Shown in pieces: positions 51,700 to 60,570 of a stretch of 61,373 nt of DNA. Below the pieces are notes generated by a model. The model worked only from the letters and a program-made list of their open reading frames with translations, had not been told where the DNA came from and searched no databases. The stretch's first letter is position 1. The number at the start of each line of letters is the position of its first letter. Origin of the DNA: Bacteroidaceae bacterium (lineage in GTDB: Bacteria > Bacteroidota > Bacteroidia > Bacteroidales > Bacteroidaceae). The DNA is taken from the NCBI GenBank assembly GCA_017535725.1, contig JAFXTO010000032.1, forward strand, positions 1-61,373, read 5' to 3'. The position numbers were made by a program, and so were the translations under genes.

Positions 51700-54600
51700 T
51701 GAAAAAGTTGTTATTGACCCTTCTTGCGCTGGCAGCATTGTTGCCAGCGCAAGCCTTTGATTGGCAAGCGAAGGTGGACACCATCTGGCCGGCGCGCCAC
51801 TACCGCGAGTTCAACGGCGACTGGTCGGGCGACCAGATGACACGTGCGTGGATAGATTGGCGACATCCCGAAGGAACCATCCTCGTCTATGGCATCCACT
51901 TCCCTACGGGCTACGTGCGCGCCGATGCCCTCTTCCAGTGTCAGGCAGGGAAGTACGTGACCTTCGGCGTCCGCATCGTGCACCCCGCCACGGGCACCGT
52001 GGTCCTCGAACACAGCGCCACCAGCACCAAGAACACCACGGCGGAGCAGCGTATGGAAATCATGCCGCCCACGGATATGCCCTATGATGGCTGGTATCGC
52101 TTTGAGCTCACCTGCCCCGACGGAATGAACACCCTCAGCCGCCTGAACATCATGGAGTTTCAGCGGGAGTCCAAACTGACCATCACGGACTCTGAGATTT
52201 TCATGGCACCCAGCGTTCACCTTTGGTGGAGCAGTACGGTGCCCGGCGCACCCACGGGTCAAGCCTACGACTGGACCTACCTCGAAGTGATGTACCCTCA
52301 GGAGTACCGCCACGTGGCCACCTATCAGATGGCCATCGGCACCGATGTCGGCTACTCTGGCATCCAGATGCCCACGCGCTCCGACGGCTCCTACGGCAAC
52401 AGCGTCCTCTTCTCCGTATGGGACAACGGCGATGTGGAGAAGGATCGCAACCTGCCAGAACACATGCGCTCCGCTGCTGTGGACGTTGGCGAGGGAGCCT
52501 ACGCCACCCGCTTTGGAGGCGAGGGCACCGGCAGTAGCATCCGCTTCTACGCCGACACCCTCTGGCAGTTCGACCACTGGGTGCAGTTCCTGCTCAACGA
52601 GCGTCCCGACCATACCCAGATACACACCACCACCGCCAAGGGCAATCCCAAGGTCATCGACTACCAGAGTACCCTGCAGTCCATGTGGTTCAAGATGTCC
52701 GACGAGCCGGACTGGCACTACATCGGCACCCTGCGCGTGGCAGGCGCCGACCGCCTGACCTCTGGCATCTACAGTTTCCTTGAAAATTTCGGCAATGGCG
52801 GCGGTGAGTTCCTGCACCGCTGCTACTTCCGCAATGGCGCCATGCGCTCCGCCGCCAGTGGGCAGTGGTTCCCCCTGAATAAGGCGGGCTACGGCAACAC
52901 GCAGAACAACGGTTCGCGCGAATCACGCTATGATTTCGGCCACGGCGTCACCGCCCTCTACGACAACACCTTCTACCTCGAAACGGGAGGTTATATGGGG
53001 ACACGTGACAGTGCCGACAGCTACCGCGCCCCGGCACTGGGCGAGATGCCGTGGGTGGACAGCATCGACATCGACCGCCTGAACCGTCGTATCGACCTCG
53101 CCGTCACCCGCAACCACGGCAAGACCGTGCAATCCGCCATCGAAGCCACCCGCACCGTATCTGACCCCGCTACTTGGAAGCTCACCAGCTACAGCGACGA
53201 GGAGACCGTGGGTGAGGGCGACAACGGACGTGCCGCCTTCATCCTCGACGGCGACGCCACCACCTATTATCATAATAAGTGGAAGAACGGTTCCATCGGT
53301 TATCCCCACACCTTCACCTTCGATGCCGGCGAGCCCGTCACCGTCAGCAGCATCGAACTCTACCAGAACCGCGACCAGGGCTATCGCGCCAAGCAGCTGC
53401 AACTCTATACCTCCGACGATGGTAGCCATTTCTCCCCCGTCAGCAGCCGCCTCGACGTGGAAGATACAGACTACCCCACCGTGGCCCTCGACTCCGCCGT
53501 CACCTCGCGTTACTTCCGCCTTCGTTTCCTCTCCGGCTACGGCAGCAACCTCGTCATCAACGAGCTGTACTTCAAGCATGAGTACCGCCTGCCCGACCTC
53601 CTCGCCCTCGCCGAGAGCATCTTTGTCCAGGAAGACCAGTTCGGCGGCTATGCACCCGCCGACCTCCTCGACCTCCACGCCGTCTACAACGCCCTCTCCG
53701 ACTCCGCCACCTCCACCTCTTCCTCGACCTCCGCCCTCCTCGCCGCCCTCCAGCGCTTGGGCGAGACCGCCCTTCCCCTCACTTACGGCGTTGTCGGCAC
53801 AGCGGAACACCTCTCCTCCTTCTGCGCCTATCAGCTCCACAACCTCGATGACCGCGGCGACCTCATCGCCACCTCGGATGGCACCCTCTCCATCGCCGGA
53901 GCTCCTTCCCCCTCTTCCCCCTCCATCACCTCCCCCTCTTCCTCCCCCACAACCTCCCCCTCTCAGAACCTTGTTGCTGGCGGTCCGTCCGCCAGTTTCC
54001 CCTCCCCCTCTTCCTCCCCCCAGCACCCCTGCAGCGTTACCAGCCCCCTCTCCAACTGGCTCATCCTCTACTCCGCCGCCTACAAGGAATACTACCTCTA
54101 TAACCTCGGTGCCCGCAAGTTCCTCAGCATCAGCGCCACCTCTGACCCCGCCCTCTCGGACGCCCCCTGTCCCCTCAACGTCACTCGCAGCGGCAACGGC
54201 TTCCTCATCGGTGTCAGCAAGGGATATGTAGGCATCGACCCCTCGAAGGATGACCCCGTGGGGCGCTACACCTCCGCCTCGAAGACCACCCTTTTCGAGC
54301 TTCGCAACAACTACGCCCTGACACCCGCCACCACCGATGTCCTCGCCCTCATCGAGGGCAGCCAGCAGCAGGCACACATCGAGGCTGCCTACAACGACCT
54401 CTGCCAGCAGGCCATCGCCACCTACTCCAAAGCCTTCGTCACCACCATCGACCGCTCGACCAAACTCATCCGCAACAGCAGCGCCCTCTCATCCAATGTC
54501 AACAGCACACAGCAGGACGCTCACAACCTCGCTAAGCTCGTCGACGGCAAGACCGGCACCTACTGGGAGTCGTGGTACTCAGGCATCACGTGGCCCAGTG

Positions 54601-55268
54601 AACCAGGCTATGTGCAGGCCAAGCTCACCACCCCCGTGCCTGCGTTCTACCTCACCTTCACGCCTTCGCAGCACGCACAGTACGGTCGCCCTGACATCCC
54701 GCAGGACTTACGCATCTACACCGGAGTCTCTCGTTCCGCCTTCGACTTCATCTGCGAACTCACCGACGATTTCCCAACGGAGGTCAGCGAGACCTACACC
54801 TCACCCGCCATCTTCAGTGGACAGGACATCGGCTTCATACGGATGGAATGCCTCGCCACGCTGGAGAACCGTGACGGCGGCCGTGTCTTCGCTATGAGTG
54901 AGCTGCAGCTGCACCCCGCCCTCGTAGATTCCACGGCCTCGCTCTACTGCCAGCGTCCGTGGGTACGTGACGCCGTGGATGCCCTAAGTCAGGAGATAGC
55001 CACGATGCGCGACCACATCCATGCCAAGAGCGCCACACCCGACGATGCCGCCCGTCTCCAAGCCGCCATCGACCGCGCTGAAGCCTCGTACCTCGACCCC
55101 ACTGGCATCAGCGCCCCCTGGCAGGCGTTTGATGCAGGCGATACCGCCCATCGCAACTCCCCGTATTCCGGGTTTACAGACCTCTCCGGTCGTCGCCTTA
55201 CCACAGTCCCCACCCGCAAGGGCATCTACCTCCACAATGGGCGCAAGTACTTTCATATTAATCCATAA
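51699..55268 (+). CDS. large secreted DUF3472 protein with discoidin-like domains
   Basis: 1189 residues from ATG 51699 (the frame is open from 51651 inside the previous gene). After the signal peptide (..LPAQAF), a DUF5077/DUF3472-type region covers about 20-490 (FNGDWSGDQMTRAWIDWR.., HLWWSSTVPGAPTGQAYDW). Two F5/8-type discoidin-like domains follow (about 500-640 and 920-1080). Between them is a Ser/Pro-rich stretch (about 740-790). The C-terminal end GRRLTTVPTRKGIYLHNGRKYF is a type IX tail. Surface-attached glycan-binding or processing protein coupled to the GH27 enzyme; DUF3472 has no proven activity I can recall. Confidence 0.8.
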   Translation: MKKLLLTLLALAALLPAQAFDWQAKVDTIWPARHYREFNGDWSGDQMTRAWIDWRHPEGTILVYGIHFPTGYVRADALFQCQAGKYVTFGVRIVHPATGTVVLEHSATSTKNTTAEQRMEIMPPTDMPYDGWYRFELTCPDGMNTLSRLNIMEFQRESKLTITDSEIFMAPSVHLWWSSTVPGAPTGQAYDWTYLEVMYPQEYRHVATYQMAIGTDVGYSGIQMPTRSDGSYGNSVLFSVWDNGDVEKDRNLPEHMRSAAVDVGEGAYATRFGGEGTGSSIRFYADTLWQFDHWVQFLLNERPDHTQIHTTTAKGNPKVIDYQSTLQSMWFKMSDEPDWHYIGTLRVAGADRLTSGIYSFLENFGNGGGEFLHRCYFRNGAMRSAASGQWFPLNKAGYGNTQNNGSRESRYDFGHGVTALYDNTFYLETGGYMGTRDSADSYRAPALGEMPWVDSIDIDRLNRRIDLAVTRNHGKTVQSAIEATRTVSDPATWKLTSYSDEETVGEGDNGRAAFILDGDATTYYHNKWKNGSIGYPHTFTFDAGEPVTVSSIELYQNRDQGYRAKQLQLYTSDDGSHFSPVSSRLDVEDTDYPTVALDSAVTSRYFRLRFLSGYGSNLVINELYFKHEYRLPDLLALAESIFVQEDQFGGYAPADLLDLHAVYNALSDSATSTSSSTSALLAALQRLGETALPLTYGVVGTAEHLSSFCAYQLHNLDDRGDLIATSDGTLSIAGAPSPSSPSITSPSSSPTTSPSQNLVAGGPSASFPSPSSSPQHPCSVTSPLSNWLILYSAAYKEYYLYNLGARKFLSISATSDPALSDAPCPLNVTRSGNGFLIGVSKGYVGIDPSKDDPVGRYTSASKTTLFELRNNYALTPATTDVLALIEGSQQQAHIEAAYNDLCQQAIATYSKAFVTTIDRSTKLIRNSSALSSNVNSTQQDAHNLAKLVDGKTGTYWESWYSGITWPSEPGYVQAKLTTPVPAFYLTFTPSQHAQYGRPDIPQDLRIYTGVSRSAFDFICELTDDFPTEVSETYTSPAIFSGQDIGFIRMECLATLENRDGGRVFAMSELQLHPALVDSTASLYCQRPWVRDAVDALSQEIATMRDHIHAKSATPDDAARLQAAIDRAEASYLDPTGISAPWQAFDAGDTAHRNSPYSGFTDLSGRRLTTVPTRKGIYLHNGRKYFHINP
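53978..53996. repeat. REP-like palindrome inside the DUF3472 gene
   Basis: CTGGCGG-TCCGT-CCGCCAG, perfect 7-bp stem, lies in the Ser/Pro-rich coding stretch and resembles the palindromes at 972-1028. Confidence 0.6.
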
Positions 55269-55298
55269 TTGAGCCCACATATAGATGACTATATCAGA

Positions 55299-55484
55299 TA
55301 AGTAGGTATTTAAAATTAGTTTACATATTTATCGTAGGTGCGTTTCATGTCTTTTAGTTTCTCTTTGGCGCATATTTTCCTCTTATCCTCAGTCACATAG
55401 CCCGCTATGTTCCTTCGGCTAAAAGAAAAATCTCCATCCAAATAAAACCTAAAATACATAAAACTAATTATGAACACCTACTTA
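55299..55484 (-). repeat. MITE-like element, copy 2 (186 bp, inverted)
   Basis: Reverse-complement relative of 31634-31820 over its whole length, with the same terminal inverted repeats. It ends 14 bases before the ATG of the HELGH protein, so it forms most of that gene's upstream region. Confidence 0.85.
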
Positions 55485-55498
55485 ACAATGACTATCAA

Positions 55499-56773
55499 AT
55501 GAAGATAAAGAACATCATCCTTTTGGCGGCAGTGGCTTTTGTAAGCTTATTCCGTCTGTCTGCTCAAGAAGTGCAGTCCTCCACCGATTACATTCTTCCC
55601 GGTGGAAAGGAAATCTACATTCCAGAAGAGCTTCGCAACAATGACTTCACCAGCAAGGATTCTCAATGGAGCTATTATCGCATGGCTTGTACGCCTAATG
55701 TGGTCTGTTTTTGGGAGAAAGGTTTTGGTGAAGACCTCAGCAAGGCTCCCGATCTCGATGGACATCCGATGACTGTAGACCTCGACAACCTGCTCTCGCG
55801 TGTGGAATATTTCTATAATGTCTATCGTGACATGATGGGCTTCCTGCTACCTGGCAGCAAGGCAGAGCGCTATCGTATGATGGTAATGCTCAAATACTCG
55901 CTCGAAGGCACGGCCTACGGAGGTTGTTATGATGCCACGATAGGTGGCCTATGGATTACGCCTAACCGCGTGCAGGACAAGACTCTCAACTGCATCGCCC
56001 ATGAATTGGGCCATTCGTTTCAGATACAAATAGCCTGCGACGGAAAATCGCAGGGTATGGGCGGCAGCATGTTTGAGACCAGCGCCCAATGGATGCTCTG
56101 GCAAGTGAACCCTCGGTGGACAACCGACGAATATTACCACTGGGAGGCATACAGGAAACAGATACACCTTAGTCTGTTCCATCCTGAAAACATGTATCAC
56201 GCTCCCTTTGTTATGGAATACTGGAGCATGTTGCACGGCCTTACCTACATGGCCGATTTGTTCCGAGGCGGCAAGCAAGGTGAGGATTTTGCGCAGGCCT
56301 ACATGAGGATGTACAATGTGGATATGCAACACATGGGCGACCAGCTACTCGACTGCTACAGCCGGCTCATCACCTTCGACTTCCCCGACAAACGCAAAGA
56401 GAGTCTCCGCTACGCCTTCGAGATGCGAAGCGAGATGAAGGACACCCTCGACGGATGGAAGAAACCTGTCAATGCGCCCCAGACCTACGGTTTCAATGTC
56501 GATGAAATTCCGCTGCCCGCTGTCGGCAAGACCGTCAAAGTGCAGTTCCGTGGTCTTTCCACTCAAGAGAATATCGGCTACCGCTATGGTCTTGTGGCTG
56601 TTGACCAAGACAACCATCCGACATACCTTGGTGCGCACTCAGAGCTGAAGAAGACGCTCACATACAAGAACCCTGGCAACACGACGCGACTCTATCTCGT
56701 AGTCGTAGGTTGCCCCACGAAGGAATACCAGTCGCAGGCCACTGCGACATTCGAGTATATAATCAAGTACTAA
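55499..56773 (+). CDS. putative secreted zinc metallopeptidase (HELGH)
   Basis: 424 residues with signal peptide (..FRLSAQ). NCIAHELGHSFQIQ carries an HExxH zinc motif with a second candidate ligand Glu in MGGSMFETSAQW about 20 residues later. N-terminal to it, a globular domain (YYRMACTPNVVCFWEKGFG). The C-terminal part is beta-rich. The layout resembles DUF6055-type proteins, but I cannot confirm the family. Directly downstream of a MITE-like repeat and 13 bases upstream of a flavodoxin-like gene. Confidence 0.7.
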   Translation: MKIKNIILLAAVAFVSLFRLSAQEVQSSTDYILPGGKEIYIPEELRNNDFTSKDSQWSYYRMACTPNVVCFWEKGFGEDLSKAPDLDGHPMTVDLDNLLSRVEYFYNVYRDMMGFLLPGSKAERYRMMVMLKYSLEGTAYGGCYDATIGGLWITPNRVQDKTLNCIAHELGHSFQIQIACDGKSQGMGGSMFETSAQWMLWQVNPRWTTDEYYHWEAYRKQIHLSLFHPENMYHAPFVMEYWSMLHGLTYMADLFRGGKQGEDFAQAYMRMYNVDMQHMGDQLLDCYSRLITFDFPDKRKESLRYAFEMRSEMKDTLDGWKKPVNAPQTYGFNVDEIPLPAVGKTVKVQFRGLSTQENIGYRYGLVAVDQDNHPTYLGAHSELKKTLTYKNPGNTTRLYLVVVGCPTKEYQSQATATFEYIIKY

Positions 56774-56786
56774 CCCCAAAACAATT

Positions 56787-57302
56787 ATGAAGATTTTGAT
56801 TTTACAAGGCTCTCCGAGAGCCAATGGCAACACCGCTTGGATGGCGGAAGAGTACAAGAAAGCTGCCGAAGCAGCAGGTCATGAGGTGACACTGGTCAAT
56901 GTAGCCAAGAAGAAGATTGCAGGCTGCTTGGCTTGTGAGTATTGTCACAACAAAGGCAATGGTGCTTGCATCCAGAAGGATGACATGCAAGAGCTTTATC
57001 CGCTGATGAACGAAGCAGAGGTGCTAGTGCTGGCTGCGCCCATCTATTACTTCACCCTCTGCGCCCAGATTCAGGCTCCCATCCAGCGCATGTACTGCGT
57101 CAACAAACCCGCCAATGTGAAGAAGATGGCACTGCTGATGTCGTCCTACTCTCCTGGCGTCTATGACGGAGCCACTGCCGAGTTCCGCGACATCTGCAAC
57201 TACTGGCAGGTGGAGAACATGGGCTTTGTCTCTGCCAAGATAGACGAGCAGAAGACTGAGGAAACCAAGCAGAAGGTGGTAGAATTGGTAGGGAAATTAT
57301 AG
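56787..57302 (+). CDS. flavodoxin-family NAD(P)H oxidoreductase
   Basis: 171 residues: LILQGSPRANGNTAWM binds the FMN phosphate; AGCLACEYCHNKGNGACIQKDDM holds cysteines typical of the iron-sulfur flavoprotein branch; AAPIYYFTLCAQIQAPIQR forms the isoalloxazine-binding part. It is a soluble flavin reductase. Thirteen bases after the HELGH gene and ended by a clear terminator at 57319-57354. Confidence 0.88.
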   Translation: MKILILQGSPRANGNTAWMAEEYKKAAEAAGHEVTLVNVAKKKIAGCLACEYCHNKGNGACIQKDDMQELYPLMNEAEVLVLAAPIYYFTLCAQIQAPIQRMYCVNKPANVKKMALLMSSYSPGVYDGATAEFRDICNYWQVENMGFVSAKIDEQKTEETKQKVVELVGKL

Positions 57303-57318
57303 GCGCGATAAATCATAA

Positions 57319-57354
57319 ATCCCAAAGCATTGCTGTTCTGCTTTGGGATTTTTT
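57319..57354 (+). terminator. intrinsic terminator after the flavodoxin gene
   Basis: ATCCCAAAGCA / TGCTTTGGGAT, 11-bp stem, loop TTGCTGTTC, then TTTTTT. Confidence 0.85.
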
Positions 57355-57356
57355 CG

Positions 57357-57364
57357 TATCTTTG
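57357..57364 (+). promoter_or_regulatory. -7 element for the DUF5597 gene
   Basis: TATCTTTG immediately after the upstream terminator and 25 bases before ATG 57389. Confidence 0.6.
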
Positions 57365-57388
57365 TCCGCAGATTGCAAACTACAGAGT

Positions 57389-59023
57389 ATGAGAAGACTG
57401 ATTATTTCTATTTTAGCATTGATTACAACACAAAGTATCTTTGCTGCTGACAGGCTATCGGCACTGCCCTGCCCCATTCTTGGTGGCGAGTTGAGCAATT
57501 CTGCTGCTACATCAGTGCAGGACATTGACGAGGTGATGCCACGGATGCGGGCATTGGGACTGAACACGGTACTCGTGCCTGCCTATTGGGAACTGATGGA
57601 GCCAGTGGAAGGGGAGTTCGACTTCACACTCATCGACCGTACAATTGACGTGGCGCGAAGGGAGCAGTTGCAAGTGGTGTTCCTCTGGTTCGGTGCGTGG
57701 AAGAACTCGATGTCGTGCTATACGCCCGGCTGGTTCAAGCAGGACACGAAGCGGTTCCCACGGGCGATGACTGCCGAGGGGAAACAGATGGAGATAGCAT
57801 CATGTTTCAGCGACAATGTACTGCAGGCCGACTTGAAAGCCTTCTCGGCACTCATGCGGCATATCCGCGAGAAAGACCCGCAGCACGAAGTAGTCGTCAT
57901 GATGCAGATAGAGAATGAGATTGGTATGCTGGAGTCAGCACGCGACCATTCGCCGTTGGCAGAGAAGGCTTATAATAAAGAAAGGTGGGCGGAGCGTTAC
58001 GGCACGGATGAATATGCCGACGAGAAGTTTATGGCGCTGAGCTATGCCCGCTATGTGGAGCATCTGGCTAAGGCGGCTCGAGAAATACACGACATGCCGC
58101 TCTATGTGAATGCTGCCATGAACAGTCGTGGACGCCGTCCTGGCGAATATCCGTCGGCAGGACCGTTGGCACATCTCATCGACTTCTGGCACGAAGGCGC
58201 ACCAAGCATCGACCTGCTCGCCCCTGACATCTACGACACAGGCTTCAAGTCGTGGTGTGCGCAGTATGCGATGCCTTTGCGTCCTCAGGATGGTGGGCGC
58301 TCGACCTCTGGTCGCTTGCTACCGAAGGGACGCAAGAAAGTGAAGAACCGTCTCTTTATCCCAGAGAGCCGCTGCTGCGAGAATAGCGGCGTGCGCGCCC
58401 TCTATGCTTTCGGCGAGCATCAGACTTTGGGCTTCTCGCCCTTCGCCGTCGACCAGGCCAGTCCAAAGGAAACAGAATCCGTAACACAGGCCTACGGACT
58501 GTTGCAACAATTGTCAAATGGTAAATTGTTAAATTGTAAATTGTCATGGGGGCTTCTCTTTGATCAGGAAGACCGCGAGCGTATCATCAATGACGATGGT
58601 GTGGTGATGACCTGCCGCCATTACTTTACTCTTCCCTGGGATTCCCGTGCCACCGACGGCAGCATGTGGCCTGAAGGCGGTGCCATGCTCATCCGTCTCG
58701 GCAAATTCGACTACCTGTTGGCAGGCAGCGGTGTAGTCATTGACTTCAAGACTCCGACGGAGAAACAACAAGAGCAACAGAAACAATTAGGCGAGGACGG
58801 TTTTGCCGAGGCAGGCGGAAACAACTCAAAGTTTAAAGTTCAAAGCACAAAGTTTAAAGGATCTCGTCTCGGCCTACTATCCGTAGATGAAGTTTCCATT
58901 TCTAACGATGGCACGATGCAATACCTTCGCCGTCATAATGGCGACCAGACCCACCAAGGCCGTCACGCCCGCATCGGCGTTGACGAATGGAAAATCCTCC
59001 ACATCCGTCTATATGAATATTAA
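57389..59023 (+). CDS. GH35/42-like hydrolase with DUF5597 C-terminus
   Basis: 544 residues from ATG 57389 with signal peptide (..TQSIFAA). GGELSNSAATS, TVLVPAYWELMEPVEGEFDF and the acid/base segment MQIENEIG indicate a GH35/42-like beta-galactosidase barrel; FIPESRCCE is the likely nucleophile region. The C-terminal part (..NGDQTHQGRHARI..) is DUF5597-like. Two simple-repeat segments are in frame inside the gene (58508-58547 and 58826-58859), so this protein has repeat-derived linkers that relatives probably lack. Confidence 0.85.
   Translation: MRRLIISILALITTQSIFAADRLSALPCPILGGELSNSAATSVQDIDEVMPRMRALGLNTVLVPAYWELMEPVEGEFDFTLIDRTIDVARREQLQVVFLWFGAWKNSMSCYTPGWFKQDTKRFPRAMTAEGKQMEIASCFSDNVLQADLKAFSALMRHIREKDPQHEVVVMMQIENEIGMLESARDHSPLAEKAYNKERWAERYGTDEYADEKFMALSYARYVEHLAKAAREIHDMPLYVNAAMNSRGRRPGEYPSAGPLAHLIDFWHEGAPSIDLLAPDIYDTGFKSWCAQYAMPLRPQDGGRSTSGRLLPKGRKKVKNRLFIPESRCCENSGVRALYAFGEHQTLGFSPFAVDQASPKETESVTQAYGLLQQLSNGKLLNCKLSWGLLFDQEDRERIINDDGVVMTCRHYFTLPWDSRATDGSMWPEGGAMLIRLGKFDYLLAGSGVVIDFKTPTEKQQEQQKQLGEDGFAEAGGNNSKFKVQSTKFKGSRLGLLSVDEVSISNDGTMQYLRRHNGDQTHQGRHARIGVDEWKILHIRLYEY
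58508..58547. repeat. AAATTGT repeat inside the coding sequence
   Basis: Six or so AAATTGT-type heptamers encode the linker NGKLLNCKLS in the DUF5597 protein. The unit class is that of the noncoding spacers elsewhere in the window. Confidence 0.75.
58826..58859. repeat. CAAAGTTTAAAG repeat inside the coding sequence
   Basis: Encodes SKFKVQSTKFKG in the same protein and matches the AAAGTTT repeat at 24416-24452 and the spacer near 7395-7420. Confidence 0.75.
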
Positions 59024-59034
59024 ACGAAAGTCTT

Positions 59035-59142
59035 ATGGAACCCATCTATCTATCCTGTTCGGGCGACAGCGGAGGCAGCTTTGCGAAGGGGCGACCTCTT
59101 CGAAAAGTCGCTCAGACGCACATCAGACTCTACGAATTATAG
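59035..59142 (+). pseudogene. possible remnant of a gene end
   Basis: A 35-residue frame ending ..AQTHIRLYEL resembles the end of the preceding DUF5597 protein (..LHIRLYEY). It may be a degraded duplicate of that gene tip. Weak evidence, short. Confidence 0.3.
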
Positions 59143-59230
59143 CATTGAAATAAAAGAGTAAATCATCACTTTCCGTAATATTGGTAATTCTTTCCAAGAT
59201 TTGGGTAGTACTTGATTGATAGAATCGTCG

Positions 59231-59238
59231 TACCTTTG
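59231..59238 (+). promoter_or_regulatory. -7 element for the flavodoxin-lipoprotein gene
   Basis: TACCTTTG, about 103 bases before ATG 59341, with CTTG 16 bases upstream. Confidence 0.5.
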
Positions 59239-59340
59239 CACCCTGTAAACAGGTTGCGATTCTGGCGGCGCCTCGGCATAGTTCAAACGAGTTTGACTCT
59301 GCTCTCGGCTTGCACAGAATTGCCGACGAATTGAAACGTA

Positions 59341-60567
59341 ATGAAAATGAAGATTTTGATTAAACGAGAGCAAAGAAAACGTGTTTGCTTTGCCGAGAGT
59401 GAAAAATCTCGAAGGTTTAGCTCGACGGCCCAAAGGGGAAAGTCAACGAAGTTCAAGCAGATTGTATTGTTTTTGATGTCGCTCCTGATGGTATGCTGCA
59501 CGAAAGACGACGAGGCAAAGGCCGCCACCGTGCAGGAGGCTGGAAAGACACTGGTGGTGTACTATAGTTACACGAACAACTGTCACGAGATAGTGACCTC
59601 TCTGACGAGTCAGATTCAGGCTGACGTGATGCGGATTGAACCTGCGGACAAGGCGCAGAAGTACGAGGCAAACGGCTACGCCATCGGTACGGCGCTGCTG
59701 AACGCTATCAAGGCTGCGCCCAACGATGCAGCGAGTTATCCGGCTATCGACCCTGTGAGCATCACCGACCTCTCGCAGTACCAGAACATCATCATCGTCA
59801 CGCCGCTGTGGTGGAGCCAGATGGCGGCCATTATGCAGACGTACCTATTTAATTACGGTGCGCAGATGGCGGGTAAGCACGTAGCGCTGATTGTGTCGAG
59901 TCACAGCAGCGGTATCAGCGGTGTGGTGGCCGATGCAGAACGACTGGTGAAGAACGTCACTTGGATGGGCGATGCCCTTTGGATCAATGCAAGTAACCAC
60001 GGGAACCGCGCCTCGCTAATTCAGAACTGGCTGCCAACGCTGAACTTCGCAGAAAAACAAACTACTATGAGCAAGATGTATATCACTATCGACGGACAGG
60101 CACAAGCTGTGACGCTCGTCGACAATCAAGCAACAAAGACGCTTGTCGAGAAATTGCAGCAGGCTCCCGTCACCGTGACGCTCAGCAGCAGCGGTGACTT
60201 CGAAATTTGGGGAGCACTGGGTTTCTCGCTGCCCACAAGCAACGAGCAGATTAACGCGCAACCGGGTGACGTCATCCTGTACAACGGTTCGAATATCTGC
60301 ATCTTCTACGGCACGAACTCGTGGAGCTACACCCGTTTAGGTAAGATTGACGGCCTGTCGGAGAGCGAACTTCGCACGTTCCTCAAGGCTGGCGAGGGCA
60401 ACATCACCGTTACGCTGTCGCTCTCGTCTGGGACAACCACCATCAATAGCGTCCGTAGCGTAGCTACAGAAAATGACGCATACTACTCGCTCAGCGGGCA
60501 GCGGCTGGCTCAGGCTCCTGCCCATGGAATATACATCGAAAACGGAATCAAAAAAATAGCGCGATAA
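59341..60567 (+). CDS. flavodoxin / cyclophilin-like lipoprotein with sorting tail
   Basis: 408 residues as annotated from ATG 59341. The lipoprotein signal (IVLFLMSLLMVCC) begins only at about residue 40; the first 39 residues are basic and look unlike a normal N-terminus. Then a flavodoxin domain (TLVVYYSYTNNCHEI, IIIVTPLWWSQMAAIMQTYLF, SHSSGISG), a cyclophilin-like beta barrel (about 245-360; GDFEIWGALGFSLPTS) and a short type IX-like tail (YYSLSGQRL..HGIYIENGIKK). Flavin-linked reductase on the envelope is likely. Three bases upstream of the hydrolase gene. Confidence 0.8.
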   Translation: MKMKILIKREQRKRVCFAESEKSRRFSSTAQRGKSTKFKQIVLFLMSLLMVCCTKDDEAKAATVQEAGKTLVVYYSYTNNCHEIVTSLTSQIQADVMRIEPADKAQKYEANGYAIGTALLNAIKAAPNDAASYPAIDPVSITDLSQYQNIIIVTPLWWSQMAAIMQTYLFNYGAQMAGKHVALIVSSHSSGISGVVADAERLVKNVTWMGDALWINASNHGNRASLIQNWLPTLNFAEKQTTMSKMYITIDGQAQAVTLVDNQATKTLVEKLQQAPVTVTLSSSGDFEIWGALGFSLPTSNEQINAQPGDVILYNGSNICIFYGTNSWSYTRLGKIDGLSESELRTFLKAGEGNITVTLSLSSGTTTINSVRSVATENDAYYSLSGQRLAQAPAHGIYIENGIKKIAR

Positions 60568-60570
60568 GGT

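Noticed and set aside
52923-54377. 484-residue minus-strand ORF rich in Gly/Glu/Val
   Set aside because: Shadow of the Ser/Pro- and Thr-rich part of the DUF3472 gene.
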